DNA of 64,000 nt from assembly GCA_024734555.1 (NCBI GenBank), contig JANPWX010000080.1, forward strand, positions 4,920,164 to 4,984,163, in the 5' to 3' direction. Both the position numbers and the translations under genes were made by a program. Position 1 is the first letter of the stretch. Every line of letters begins with the position of its first letter. The notes beneath the pieces were generated by a model. It searched no databases. It had not been told where the DNA came from and saw only the letters and a list, made by a program, of their open reading frames with translations. The stretch comes from Trochalopteron elliotii (Eukaryota > Chordata > Aves > Passeriformes > Leiothrichidae). Below are positions 51,132 to 62,700 of this stretch, piece after piece.

Positions 51132-51229
51132 GCAGCCTGGTCTAGTGGAAGATGTCCCTTTCAGGGCAGGGGGTTTGGAACTACATAATCTTTTAAGTTT
51201 CCTTCCAACCCAAAGCATTCTATGATCCC
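51132..51229 (+). mobile_element. CR1 LINE 3' terminal fragment
   Basis: The stretch reads through the canonical avian CR1 3' untranslated end: GCCTGGTCTAGTGGAAGATG, TCCCTTTCAGGGCAGGGGG, TTTGGAACTACATAATCTTT and CCTTCCAACCCAAAGCATTC followed by TATGATCC. The element is cut to about 100 bases at its 5' end, the usual result of incomplete reverse transcription. Only one of the short terminal direct repeats (ATTCTATGAT) remains. It has few differences from the general consensus as I know it, so it looks younger than the copy at 3730. It carries no coding sequence. The orientation is the same as the first CR1. Confidence 0.93.
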
Positions 51230-54200
51230 TAGCTCACGAAAGAAAAATACCACTGCAGGATTAAAAATTAGAAAAGATGACATAGTATTTATTTTCCATT
51301 TTCTGCTGTATGAGATACAGAATAGGAAAAAGTAATTATAGGTAAGAATGTTTCCTTGGAATGTAAATTGCTCTTTCAGTTTTACACTAAGTACTCTTGA
51401 TGTGGCTATGAAGGCAAGAATAGAGAAATCTTCAGAAGATTGCAGAGGATGCAGCCTACTTTTGCTGGTCTATATATGCCACTTACATAACTGCTCTTCC
51501 TGAATTACAGTGTTTTACTTTGGTGTTGGATTTGAAAGGGTTGAAAAAAAAGGGGAAAATTATCAAAATCAAAAACCCAATCCCAAAAACCAACCAACCA
51601 AATAAAGAAAATGGTAAAAAATAAAACAAAAACTTCACAGCACTAAAACAGTATGAAAAACTATATAACAAGGTATACTATATCTTTTCTGTGAGAATGA
51701 AATGTAAAGAAATATGCATAACTATAAAGAATGAGGATGCTGATTTTAGTTCCAAAATCACAAGGACAGGAAAATTAGTTAGGAAGTTGGGACAAAGAAG
51801 AAGACCACCAGTTGTAGAGACAGTAAAGAAAGAAGCTCCATATCTACCAGAAAGGAAATGGGCTGTGGCAAGGAGAGTTGGCAGTAAAAGACTACAAGTG
51901 CTTTTACTGTTTTTCCAACCTTTACGGTTCTTGTCCTAAGAACTAAGCAGTGTTGGAATTTTTGCGAGTACCTGATTTCTCTGTCAAGTTTTTGAGGAGA
52001 AAAATAAAAAATGGCCTCAGGTCAGAGCTTTGAAATGGCTTGAGTTACTGAGGTATCTCAAGAAGTCACTTGTGATGTTGAAGACATAGGGCAGCTGCAA
52101 ACTGATCTAGGTTCTACCCTCCTGAATGCGTAAAAAACCAAAAAAGACTAGAAAACAAATTGTACCAGAGAAGATGCAGCCAAAGGTCTTGGATGCAGCT
52201 CACTGACCTCCATCAAAACTTCCCAAATAAAGGGTATGGTGTGCTGGATCTGTAGAAAACCAGCAGCCTCAAAAACACCCAGAAAATGGAAATTCTACAT
52301 AGTTTTGTGTGCTTTGTTTTTTTTCCTTAAACTGCTAACTCAAACTATAAATATTAAAAACAAACCAAAACAACCCCATCCCTCGCTTCATCTTCCCATA
52401 GATCTCCTTTTATTAAGATTTTTAATTCCTAAAAAAGTAGTCAAGGTCTATGTTATGTTCATAGTCACCAGGGACATATTTCTTTACAGAAATAATTTTT
52501 CAATTAATGTATTATCATAAGTATTATAATGAGGTAAAGAAAATTCATTAAATTAATGACATAGAAAAAAATCTTAAAACATACAGAGGTGTAAAGGCAT
52601 GAACACTCATTGCAACATGAATTAAATACATTTACACTCTTCTGAGTGCCTGGATATGTTCTATTCAGTAGAATTCTGTTGTTTTGGAAAGGCAGATGAA
52701 GGCTCCTCTCAGCTTTCATCAGCTGTTCGTCCATTATGTTACTCAACACCTTGAATGTAATCTGATGAGAGGGAAGATGTTCTGTAATATCTACAAGTTG
52801 GTCATTTGAGGAAATTTCCAATGGTTTTACATTATATTTTAATATTCATTTAAAAGGAATCAGATCTTATATTCATTACAAAGCAATGAATAATCATTTC
52901 ATTAATAATTTAATAATTTTTTCTGATTTTTGTTTAATTAAAGTAGAAACAGAAAAAATCATACCAACATGAGGAAATACCAAAATAGTGCCATGTTCTC
53001 TTTACTGAAAATCAGATAAGAAAATTGCCTGTGCCTTGGAAATTAGGAAAAGTAGGTAAAAAGAGATTTGTGATGAGTGGTACAAACTTTACGACTTTGT
53101 GTGTCTTCAATGGAGTCCTTAGCAGAGGCTTGCAGGCTTATGGGAATCCTGTTTCATAAAAGGATAAAAGTAAAAGTGAGTTGAAGTTATGTTAGGTGAA
53201 GAGTTTTTAGAACAGGATTACTAAGGGGCATAAGGGAGTCTAAGCTACCAGAAAATAGGAAAAATAATTGTTAAACATTTCAACAATTAGGCTTGAGGAG
53301 AATTGGAGTGGAAAAGATGGTCAGAATGACCTGATATTAAACAGGAAGGATGAATAAGGTTTACTTTAATTAAAGTCATGCTTTCTTTAAGATAAAGGTT
53401 ATACAATGACATTAACTACTAACCCATAATTGTTGAATAAAAATGTTAAGAAAACTGTTTTACTCCAGTTTCTATGGAGTTCAGTTGGTGTATTTTGTTC
53501 TGACCTCAGGTGTCCTCACTTAACTCCAAGGTAAAATTACAAAAGCTGACATATTCCTCTAACTCAGTCATTCTTCTCCATTTAAATGGGTGAAGTATTA
53601 CATTTACTTCCCCAACAAAATGGGGGAAATTTGTTGCTGTACTTAGCCATGATTTCTTGGCAATCAGCAAAGCTAATTTGCTCTCTGCAATATTTTTTTT
53701 TGTATTTGTTGAATAAACATAAATAAGACATTTTTTTTGGTTTTTCTGCAAACTTCATTAAAATTTGTCTAATCACAAAAGCTCTGCCTCCCCAGAAATT
53801 CCGCTGTTTTCAGCATAATTTCTTTCATATCCCAAGGATTGTGAGACATTTCAAAACATATTTAAAATTCTAATCAAACAGCAAAAATAGAATAATAATT
53901 TTTTTTTCCATAGGAACCACCTTGAATATTATAGTCTAGTTAGAATAAATATTCACTATGTGCTCTTTTCCCCCATTTTCTAAAAAATTCCAGTCCAGTC
54001 TATTGTAGATATTTTAATGTCTTTTAATTCATTGATGCTAGATGACTGCACGGTATGAAATTCTCAATTCTAAGAAGTGCTATTAGGGACAATTTAAGTA
54101 TTGCACTTTAATCTTGAGAGAAAGTCAAAACTTTCCTCTTCTGACATTGCAAGAATTTTTCCCCTCTTCCACACACAATTGCAATATTTCGTTTGGTTTA

Positions 54201-55199
54201 CAGTTTATGGTGTGAGAAGTGGTACAATAAGTGAGGTTTTATCACTGTTTAATTATGCTAAAGTAGGCCAAAGATGCTTCAGGCGTCCAGGTTTTAGCAT
54301 GTGATCAGCATTTCAACAAATTTATCTCACAAGAATTCATTAAATTATAAATTCTTTAGTAATATTAATATTATTTAAAATTTTAATGGTAATTATCCTG
54401 CTACTTAGCGTTATCTCAGTAAAATATTAAATTCTTTTACTTAAAAATTGCACCAATGTTTTTCTTATGATAGAAATGAGAGATTTTATAAGGAAGGACA
54501 TTTTATTGTTAATGATTTCATAGCTACAAAGGATAAGGCTGTGTTCTTCTTCTATTAGCTTTTTTTATTCGATTTCCCCAAACTTTGTGTCTACACTAGT
54601 GACCTGAACTAGGAGAGGTTATTTACAATAAAATTATCAATACTCTTGAAATTTAAAAAATTCAGATCTCAGTGAATGGCAGTCTTATGAGCTCATGATA
54701 CATTTTATATGGCATGTTTTACTGGATGCTATATAATTTCCAGACACAAAGATTTAAGCTGAAGTTAAGACTTTGACTTATATCAAGAATCTGAAGAAAA
54801 ATGATAAAAATGCTACAGTTTGAAGACAGAAAAATGGCCTTTTAGTATGGAATGGACTACTGGATTTCTGCTCCCAAGTGCCTCTCTGATTTCTTGCACA
54901 GCTAGATTAATCTTCTCTTTTTCTAAGGAGAATAATCAATACAGTAAGGCATTAGGCTACGATTCTCGCATTATTATCATGATTAGTTGTCATGGGTATT
55001 ATAAGGGAAATTTGGGAAGTTTTGACTTTTCCTCCTTTATTTTAGGGGAATAATTCTGACAGACAACTTATGCAATCAATTTTCATTTTAAAAGTAAATA
55101 CACAGTTTAAATAATCAGACTGCAATTGCGTTTTGATTCTGTTTCCAAAGCCATGGGCATGCTCTTCTTATGTAAAATTATTTGTGGGTATTTGAAAAA

Positions 55200-55395
55200 C
55201 TGCCAGGCCACGCTCTGACATCTTACAGTCTGTCTGATATCTTGTTCTTGCCATGGCAGTAATTTAACCAGATCTTTGCATTTCTGGTCAGCTGGGATGG
55301 CGTAGTTAAGTAGTTAACAGGATCTCTTGTTGGGAGTGTCCAAAGGTATAGTCACCTAACAGGCTAATGCTGGACAAAGGCAGTAAACAATTAAA
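55200..55395. promoter_or_regulatory. Candidate conserved non-coding element (enhancer-like)
   Basis: Factor-like words include TTTGCAT (POU, 55275-55281), CAGCTG E-box (55289-55294), GTTAAC (55313-55318), GTCCAAAGG and GTAAACA (FOX, 55383-55389), with balanced composition compared with the AT-rich flanks. This mixture is typical of tissue enhancers but also occurs by chance. The call is speculative. Confidence 0.22.
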
Positions 55396-56841
55396 AATAT
55401 TGGTGATCACAAATGAAAAACCCAGATAATTCCAGAGGCAAAGAGCTACCTATAAAAAGCCTTAATTTCCTGACCAGGAAATCAGAAGTAATAACTCATC
55501 AGGTATAGATTGTTCTTTACAAACAGTTGAAGATTCCTCTCTAGAGAGAAAATGAGTCTCCTGTTACAATAAAAAATCTCTTTTTTTGCTATTGGTCATG
55601 AATAAATCATATTACACTGTCCTCTGAGAAGATTCAATTGACTGACCAGGTCAGAGGCTGGAAGTTAGCAGAGGTGCTTCATGATTCAGTACATTTTGTT
55701 AACACATATAAGAGAATTTATTTCCCAGTGGTCCACATAAAGTTCATAAGATGCTTTTCATGTTCTCAGTATGGAGAACAAAAGTCTCTCATTCATTTTA
55801 ATTAATCTATATTCTACAGAAAAAGGGAAGGAGTTATATCAATTCAAGATTCAGATTTTATGAAGACAGCAGAAGAAGCAATATGTTTTATGGTCCAGTT
55901 TATCATCTATGACTTCGACTATTGCCTTCTTTGAAATTTAGGTGCATACTGTAATAATAAATTATTCATTTCAGGCATGTCTAGATAAGCATGAAAGCTT
56001 CATACCATTGCTGAAAAACACCCAATGAGAGATGAGCAAAGTAACAGTTTTTAAAGTTCTAGTTCTCAACACTTGTTCCTGATAGAATTTCCCAAAGTAA
56101 TCACTTGTTTGATAATGGATCCTTATTAGACATGATAGCAAGAAACATAAATAGACAGTACAATATAGAGGTCATCACTCATGTTAGCACTGTGGTTTGG
56201 CAGGTGTCTTCAACTGATGGGCCAAGCAATGCTTTGAAAGGGTTTGTAAATCCTATACACTAGTATTTCTCAGTATGATGGCTTTGTATTAATTACAAAT
56301 CAAATGAAGTAAAAATATCTTTAATGTACTCATGGTTAAGAGTAGTCTTGATGGTTCCTGGGTAAATCACTGAAAATATTTTCATGCTATATTCAGATTG
56401 AAATATTAGAATACTAATTTTTTCCTTATCATAAGCTCATATGATGTATATCCAAATGTGCCTTCCAGACAAAGTCTGCTAGCTTGGTTTTGAGCTAAGA
56501 TTAATATTTTCTCCTCATTGTCTTCCAGCAATATCTCTATCTTGCCTTTATGTTCTTTCATACATAAAAAGACCCCAAAGTATTCCCCAGACATCTTATA
56601 CTTTAAAACCTAGAAGCTCCTGCTGAACAGACGAAAGGATTCCTACTTGACTGGCAGCACTGGGTATTATTTCCCACTCTCTGAATTTTAATGCAGTCAT
56701 GTCCAAGTGGAATGAGAAGGTTCAGTGTTACAAAGTCTGATAATTGACAAGTGTGGATAATGTTTGCTCAATGTGATGAATAAAAAAGAAAGGAGTTTTA
56801 TTTTTAAAAAAGGTTTAGTGTAACTGCAATCACAATTATAA

Positions 56842-56869
56842 GCTTCTCTTGATGCTAACCAAGAGAAGC
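56842..56869. repeat. Perfect hairpin, 10-base arms
   Basis: GCTTCTCTTG and CAAGAGAAGC flank an eight-base loop ATGCTAAC. This is one of the longest perfect stems that I noticed, still not far from chance. Confidence 0.87.
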
Positions 56870-57245
56870 CAGTAACAAAACTCATATTTTACATAAATTT
56901 CATCACATTTGGGCAAATGTGTAAATTTTGAAAGAAAAAAACACTCTAGATTTTGTATAAGACAATCTTTGCTTATCCTTGGAAATTCCATTCACTAAAG
57001 AATTTATAAACTCCTAATATTTACCAAAAGTTTACAATTTTTAAAAAGAATAGTCGATGAATTGCTGCTATAAAACTTATCTCTCTGCCTTGAACTAAAT
57101 GTTATCAGCATTTCCAGTTGTTCTTTACTGCTGCTAATGATACCTCAGATTGATAGTGAACTGTGTTACTATTTAAAAAAAAAAAGACCACTGGACTAGC
57201 AAATGCAAGTATCGATTTAGATGCAGCATATTTAGGACCAGAGGT

Positions 57246-57300
57246 TTTCTCCACTTGAATGGAGAAAATTTACTAAAATTTATTAAAATTTATTAAAATC
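57246..57300. repeat. Hairpin followed by decamer tandem repeat
   Basis: TTTTCTCC and GGAGAAAA flank eight bases (57246-57269 approximately). About two bases later a period-10 repeat of TAAAATTTAT runs for nearly three units to 57300. Confidence 0.75.
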
Positions 57301-57359
57301 TCGGTTCAGTGTATCACACCAAAATACTGGGGGGTGAGAGGAGAGGGGGTTTGTGGTGT

Positions 57360-57910
57360 TCAGCCAGGTATACAGAGTAGAAAATCTAAACCAAGCCCTG
57401 TAGAATTATAAACTATAATTATAAACTTGTCTTGGTCATACAGGCCTATCCTTGGGATGTTAGCTCCTTGAGGTGTGCAGTTCTTTCCCCAGTGCAGTGA
57501 AGGAGAGAGGTTTCTTAGCAAAGTAAAATTTCCATCACCAGTGAATAATTCTAAGATCAATGCTTGAAATCAGAGTGCCCAAAAGCTACCACGATCCTCA
57601 AATCTCACATGGGTGCCATGAAATTTGAGACCCTGGTTTGGGTTTCTCCTCTCGTTTTCACCCAGAAATGACGTAGTGCTGTCCCCGGGTGTATCCAGGT
57701 GGAGCTGGCTGGGATAACTGCCTGAGTTGGGGTATTGCAGTTGCTCCTGTCCCACACCCTCCTCTCATCAGGATGGCTGTGACAGTGGGGAGCCCCTGCT
57801 GTGTTCAGTGGCTTTAACCCAACAATCCAAGGCAGGCTTTTCCATGGCTGTGACAATGCTTTGAGAGTTCCCTTTGAGCCACTCATCTCTGAGCTCAGGG
57901 ATTTGCACAC
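57360..57910 (-). other. GC-richer block with open frames on the complement, origin unknown
   Basis: This block is less AT-rich than its surroundings. On the complement one frame is open from just after a TGA at 57765-57767 down to the end of a frame at 57360, apart from a single TGA at 57570-57572, about 130 codons in all. A second complement frame is open over 57605-57910 (101 codons). There is no recognisable domain. The composition (Gly, Asn, Ser, Leu with Cys) would fit a decayed retroelement reading frame, but equally a chance product of fewer stops. If it is a gene remnant, the internal stop and frame change make it a pseudogene. I do not assign a family. Confidence 0.3.
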
Positions 57911-59671
57911 AGTAACTTCCCTCGAGTGACTTCAGTGACTCTAGTTATGAAAAGTGAGCAGTGGGGCTCTATTTAAATGTGGGCTTGGACTATCATGAAG
58001 CAATACTTTAAGTAGCATTACTTTAATAAATCCTTTTTCTGCCTGCACTGTTCTTGTGGAGACTAAATTTTGTACCCTTGCATGAAAGCATCATTTGTAT
58101 CTATTAAATAGATCAAAGTCTTTGCAAATGCTTTATTTCATTTATTAAGGTAGTAGAGTTTATTGCTATAGAATTATGTTTTTATGGCTACCAGACTGTG
58201 TGTTCTCATGATGTGCCCTGCTGTGTAGTCAGAGGATTAGGTCAATGTTTCTCCAGGCATCTCTCATCACTCTAGGAGCTTAGTTAAAATCCTACAGAGT
58301 CATAAGATTGTGTTCCTCTTTGTATGCTTTTTAATGCTTGATAATTTCTTGGAAGGTAATTTTCTGGGACTGTCACTATAGTGAATATTATTTGTGAATA
58401 CAGAAACGATAGGTTCATTTCTTCAAGTTTCTGGTTTATCTTCACTTTAAATTAAAGTCGCATGTTCCTGACAGGACTATCTGAGCAATGAGATCAGTTT
58501 CTCTTTGTTTAGATGTTAAACATCTTATCAATATATTATTTACATACTTGTCAACTTTTTTACTCTTAATCAGATTCGGGGGGTGGGGGGTGGGCAGTGG
58601 AGAGAGGGAGATATTTTTCTGGGTTGCACAGCACTGATAATTTCATTGTAACTGTGATGCCACAGGTATCTGCTCTACACCCTACTCTGTGTCAGTAGTG
58701 ATATTCCCAGTGATGATTTTGATTTGTCTGATGCTTTGATATCTTTCAAACAGCATTAATCACCAGTGGGTATTAATGCAGATATCCTAAGTTCTTCATT
58801 TGGATTTCTGTTGTAACTGAAGATTAATAACTTTAGGGAGACATTTGTGCTAAAGTCTTGCCCAGTATGCATGCATATAGAAGCAACACAAATAATGAGT
58901 AGAATATTTTCATGTAGAAATAAAACAATTTTTGCTTTAGGAGTTAAGCATTATTAATAAAGACATAACTCTAAAAATGAACCCAGAACATTTACTCTCA
59001 CATAAGCATATTGCAACTATCTAACCTTCTCACTATGCTGGTACCACTGTCAAGTGATTAATTGTTTGCATTTACATAACACACTGCCAGAAGAGTCATA
59101 TATTCATTATATATTTTCAATATATTAATACTGCTGAATATTTTACCTATCATGTGCCATAGAGGGGCACCTAATAATAAAATCTGTAGTTAAAATTCAA
59201 GGATGCTGGGTACTGTATTTGAACAGCTTCAAAATATCTTCAAAGAACTAACTTTGTAAAGAGACTAGTCTTTATTATAATTGCACAGTGTCATTTGAAG
59301 TGATCAACTAAGTGACCCTTCTTGATCAGTTTTCCTGATACTTTGTCATTCAACTTTAAACTTGATTTAATTCCTTGCTATCGTTTTTCTCCTAGATGTT
59401 TTTGTTCATGCTTCTGTCTGATCAGGTCTTTTTCTTCCGCTATGTTATTCAATTTACTTTTTTTTTTTTTTAATATATCCTTTTCCTTCTTTGCATGACA
59501 CTTCCTAAACTCAAATTCTAAAAATTTTGGGGTTTGGCTATTTCTTACTTACTAGTAATTCCAAATATTTTGTCATGGGCAGAAAAATTTATTAGCTCAA
59601 GCTAATCTTAACTTCCAGAAGTTCAACTCTTTCATCTTTTGAAATGTGGACGATTGAAAAATGTGTGTGGG
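57911..59671. other. AT-rich non-coding stretch, no gene seen
   Basis: No supported gene or named repeat. A G-rich patch at 58578-58609 is listed separately. A T-run lies at about 59459-59471. Confidence 0.6.
58578..58609 (+). repeat. G-rich patch, possible G-quadruplex
   Basis: Two runs of six G and one run of three G are separated by single T (58578-58594), followed after about eleven bases by another GGG near 58606. Short loops favour a G-quadruplex on the + strand, although the fourth tract is distant. Such patches are ordinary in vertebrate DNA. Confidence 0.5.
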
Positions 59672-59740
59672 AAAACAAAACAAAGCAAAACAAAACAAAA
59701 CAAAACAAAACAAAACAAAACAAAACAAAACAAAACCCCC
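59672..59740 (+). repeat. (AAAAC)n pentanucleotide microsatellite
   Basis: About thirteen AAAAC units with one early AAAGC variant end in CCCCCC, followed by a 13-base A-run to 59754. The complement reads as a periodic Cys-Phe-Val-Leu-Phe peptide and the + strand as Lys-Gln-Asn-Lys-Thr, both artefacts of the repeat. Confidence 0.97.
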
Positions 59741-59754
59741 CAAAAAAAAAAAAA

Positions 59755-62700
59755 GAGAGAAGAAAGACAAACAAAAATCCAGAACTTACAATTAAAGCAC
59801 TTTCTAAGCTTTATTGAATTTGGCTCATATGTTGTAATTACCTTCTCCTTTGCTACTTGAATTGATTCCATACTTTGGAAAAGCCACTTTCATTTTGATA
59901 TTTGAATATTGTTAGGCCATCACAAACACTTTCAAGTAAAGTAAGTACCTGCACTGATTTAGCTTGTCAACACTAATACAGTTTGTTTTTTGTGTGTTCC
60001 CTACCTATACATATTGAGCACAAGAATTTTTGGTGAAAAAGCTTTAGAAAATTAGCAATTTTCTTGGACTTGTAGAAGATATTCAAGGTGATCAAATTCT
60101 GAGCTTTTAAATGTAAATATTCATCCTGAAAACCTGATTTTTAAGGGCTCCAATCAGTGAACAAACATCCTGTGTAATTCATGTATCTAATCAAAGCTAA
60201 CCAACACAGCCTGAATTTCAAATGTCAAATGTTTGCAGTAGGCAAACAACACACACATTTCTTCATCTGTGCATATTCAAAGAATCTCTGTGTGAATCAA
60301 ACACAAGTTACAAAAAGAAGCTGCATTTATCAAAGTATTTACTCAGCTCTTGTGAGCAACACAGACAGCTGTAATACCAGGTTTGTTATGTGTTTTTTTG
60401 CAATTGACCAATACTATAGTAATATTTTTCTTAATATTTTTATTGTTTTCTCATGGACCCAAGTATATCTTGAAAAGGGAAATCTCTCTTCAAAAAATTT
60501 TGCCAATTCTCCGTGATTCATTATAATCACATTTTCCAGCCATCTTTTAAAACATATTTTAGTTTTTATCTCATAAATTAAAATTTTAAGGTACTGGTAT
60601 ATTCTTGATAGTTTTAGGATTTTTTCCACCTCATTAAATTTTAGCTAACTTAGTTTGCCTGTATTATTTCTGCAGTGCTTTTTATCCATTTATAGTCTAA
60701 TTTTGATGTCAATCTATATCATTATTGCACCACCCCCTAAATCTTTCTATAGGCTCTTCTTAAAACATCCCACTGATTTTTAAGATCTTGTTACCTACCA
60801 AAGTATGTTCTGATTCTCTGACCTCTTCACTCTCCTTTATGGTGGCTTCAGTTAATTGCAAGATTATCAGATGATAATGTGCTGCCATTAAAATGAATTA
60901 GCATGTAATTAGTGTTGCTCCCAAGGGAGATAGTGTACTTAAAATAAAACAGTGCATGTTATATCATGAAAAGCATGAAGCAGTGTATTTCTCCTGCTGT
61001 ATTCAGATATCCACAACTCTTGCTTTATACAATGTGTTCATGCTACAAAATCCTAGAGGAGATCTGGAGACAGTTGATCAACTTCTTATTTTGCATCTTG
61101 GGTTATTCTTATCAATTTCAAAGTCTTTAATTTTTACAAGTACGTGACAAAGTGATTTTCTGTGATCTCATTTGGGTTGTCTCATTCTCACTGGATTTGT
61201 TTACTACAAATATTATCAAGATTAAATAGTATAGCCCACAATAATGAGTTGCCAGAAAATTGTTTTAACTAATTAAAATTAATTAATTCAATTTAAATAT
61301 GAAACAATATTTAAAAAATACTAACATGTCAGTAGCATTTCAGAACTCCAGCTATGAATACAAAGCTGTTACAAGCAGAAAAAGTGCTTAGGTTATGAGA
61401 TATATTATTAATTACATCTAGCTTGTTAATCTGAAGATATTCATCTTTTAGGAGTCCCAGTGTCAAGTTGCTCTTATGTAGCACTAGCTGAATAGAATTC
61501 ATCCTGTCTCCAGAGTAGTGTATTTACCTCTGTTGTACTGGAGTGTCTGGACACCAAAGGAAACTCAATGGAAAAACAGTTTGTGTTTCAGCATTGATTA
61601 ATATTCCAAATATGACATTTTACTGCTCTGACTGTATTCTCAAGAATAATTCTGTCTTTCAGATGATGACAACATTTAGGACTTAAAATGTGCATAGATT
61701 TGAAAATTACACAATTGATAAGAATAGGTCTAACCCTCATTACCTTGTTTTTGAGATAAGATCCATAGAATCATAGCAGTAGGTTCTATAACAGGTGCAA
61801 AGTACAGAAAGAAAGCAAGAAACAAAAAAGTGTTCACTTGTACTACACTTTTGAGCAATGCTTCACTGGAAAAGCACTAAAGATTAGGTTCCCAAATCCC
61901 ATGGCTTCAGTGCTGGCTGTCTGCTTGAGGAGGGGATGCTTACTTATGGCGGGACCTAACACTGGCACATCTAAGTCACATTCCTTGAAGCATAAAAAGT
62001 TAAATGTTTTCAGCACCTAATTTGAAACAGTTACTATCCAGAAAATCTGAGCCCTTAGATTTCTAAAGTACTTTGTGGATATTACAGGAAGATATAAATT
62101 CTAAACTGTGAACACCATTGTGTGCTGTTACAGATAATGTATGTGAAATGTAGAGTGCTAAACTTTTAGTGATAATGGAACAATCTTCTATCTGACATGC
62201 TTTTAGTTACACTGAAATTGTTTTTTTGTTATGTTAAACCACTTTTTTTGAATTTGTACTAACATATCCAAGTGGAAGGTTTATTTGGGGGGTTATTATG
62301 TGGTGTTTTGGGTTTTTTTTTCCCTGTATAAACTTACACAAATATGGTCGATGAGAGGGAATAATAAAAATAGAAGAATGCATTCCATTTCATTTCATAA
62401 AACAAAATCCACTGAAAATCCTTGTATTATATGCTTGAAGGAGAACTTAAACTTAATCAGAGCAAAAAAAAAAAAAAATCCCTGACCAACCAACAGGTGG
62501 CAGGAGAAAAAAAAGAGGGAATAACAATTGTATCTTGTCTACATATGTTGTTTGCATCTTTAACTGAATTACAGATCAAATTGATTAAACTGTTTTGGCA
62601 GTGAATGAAGAAATAATTACATGGGCATCTGCATATACCTGTTCAGGATTTAATTGTTCAACATTTATATTACAATAAACACAAATGCTTTCTGAACAAT

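Larger units (their letters stand above)
51230..57359. other. AT-rich non-coding stretch, no gene seen
   Basis: No supported gene. A 105-codon complement frame (52504-52821) and an 82-codon lysine/arginine-rich + frame (51691-51939) show no recognisable family and have no exon-like continuation. An enhancer-like stretch at 55200-55395 and hairpins at 56842 and 57246 are listed separately. Confidence 0.6.

Noticed and set aside
52125..52210. Small Lys-rich ATG frame of about 26 codons
   Set aside because: It is short, A-rich and unsupported by any context.
33922..56869. Several perfect hairpins considered as terminators or RNA genes
   Set aside because: A rough count (64,000 positions, loops up to about 8, 9-base arms) predicts about two such stems by chance, more in AT-rich DNA; they are listed as repeats only, with no function claimed.
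59592..59871. Periodic Cys-Phe-Val-Leu-Phe frame that looks like a membrane segment
   Set aside because: It is the complement translation of the (AAAAC)n array.
61766..61800. CCATAGAATCATAGCAGTAGG, similar to the reversed CR1 terminal repeat
   Set aside because: Similarity stops after about 20 bases and the neighbouring sequence is unlike CR1.
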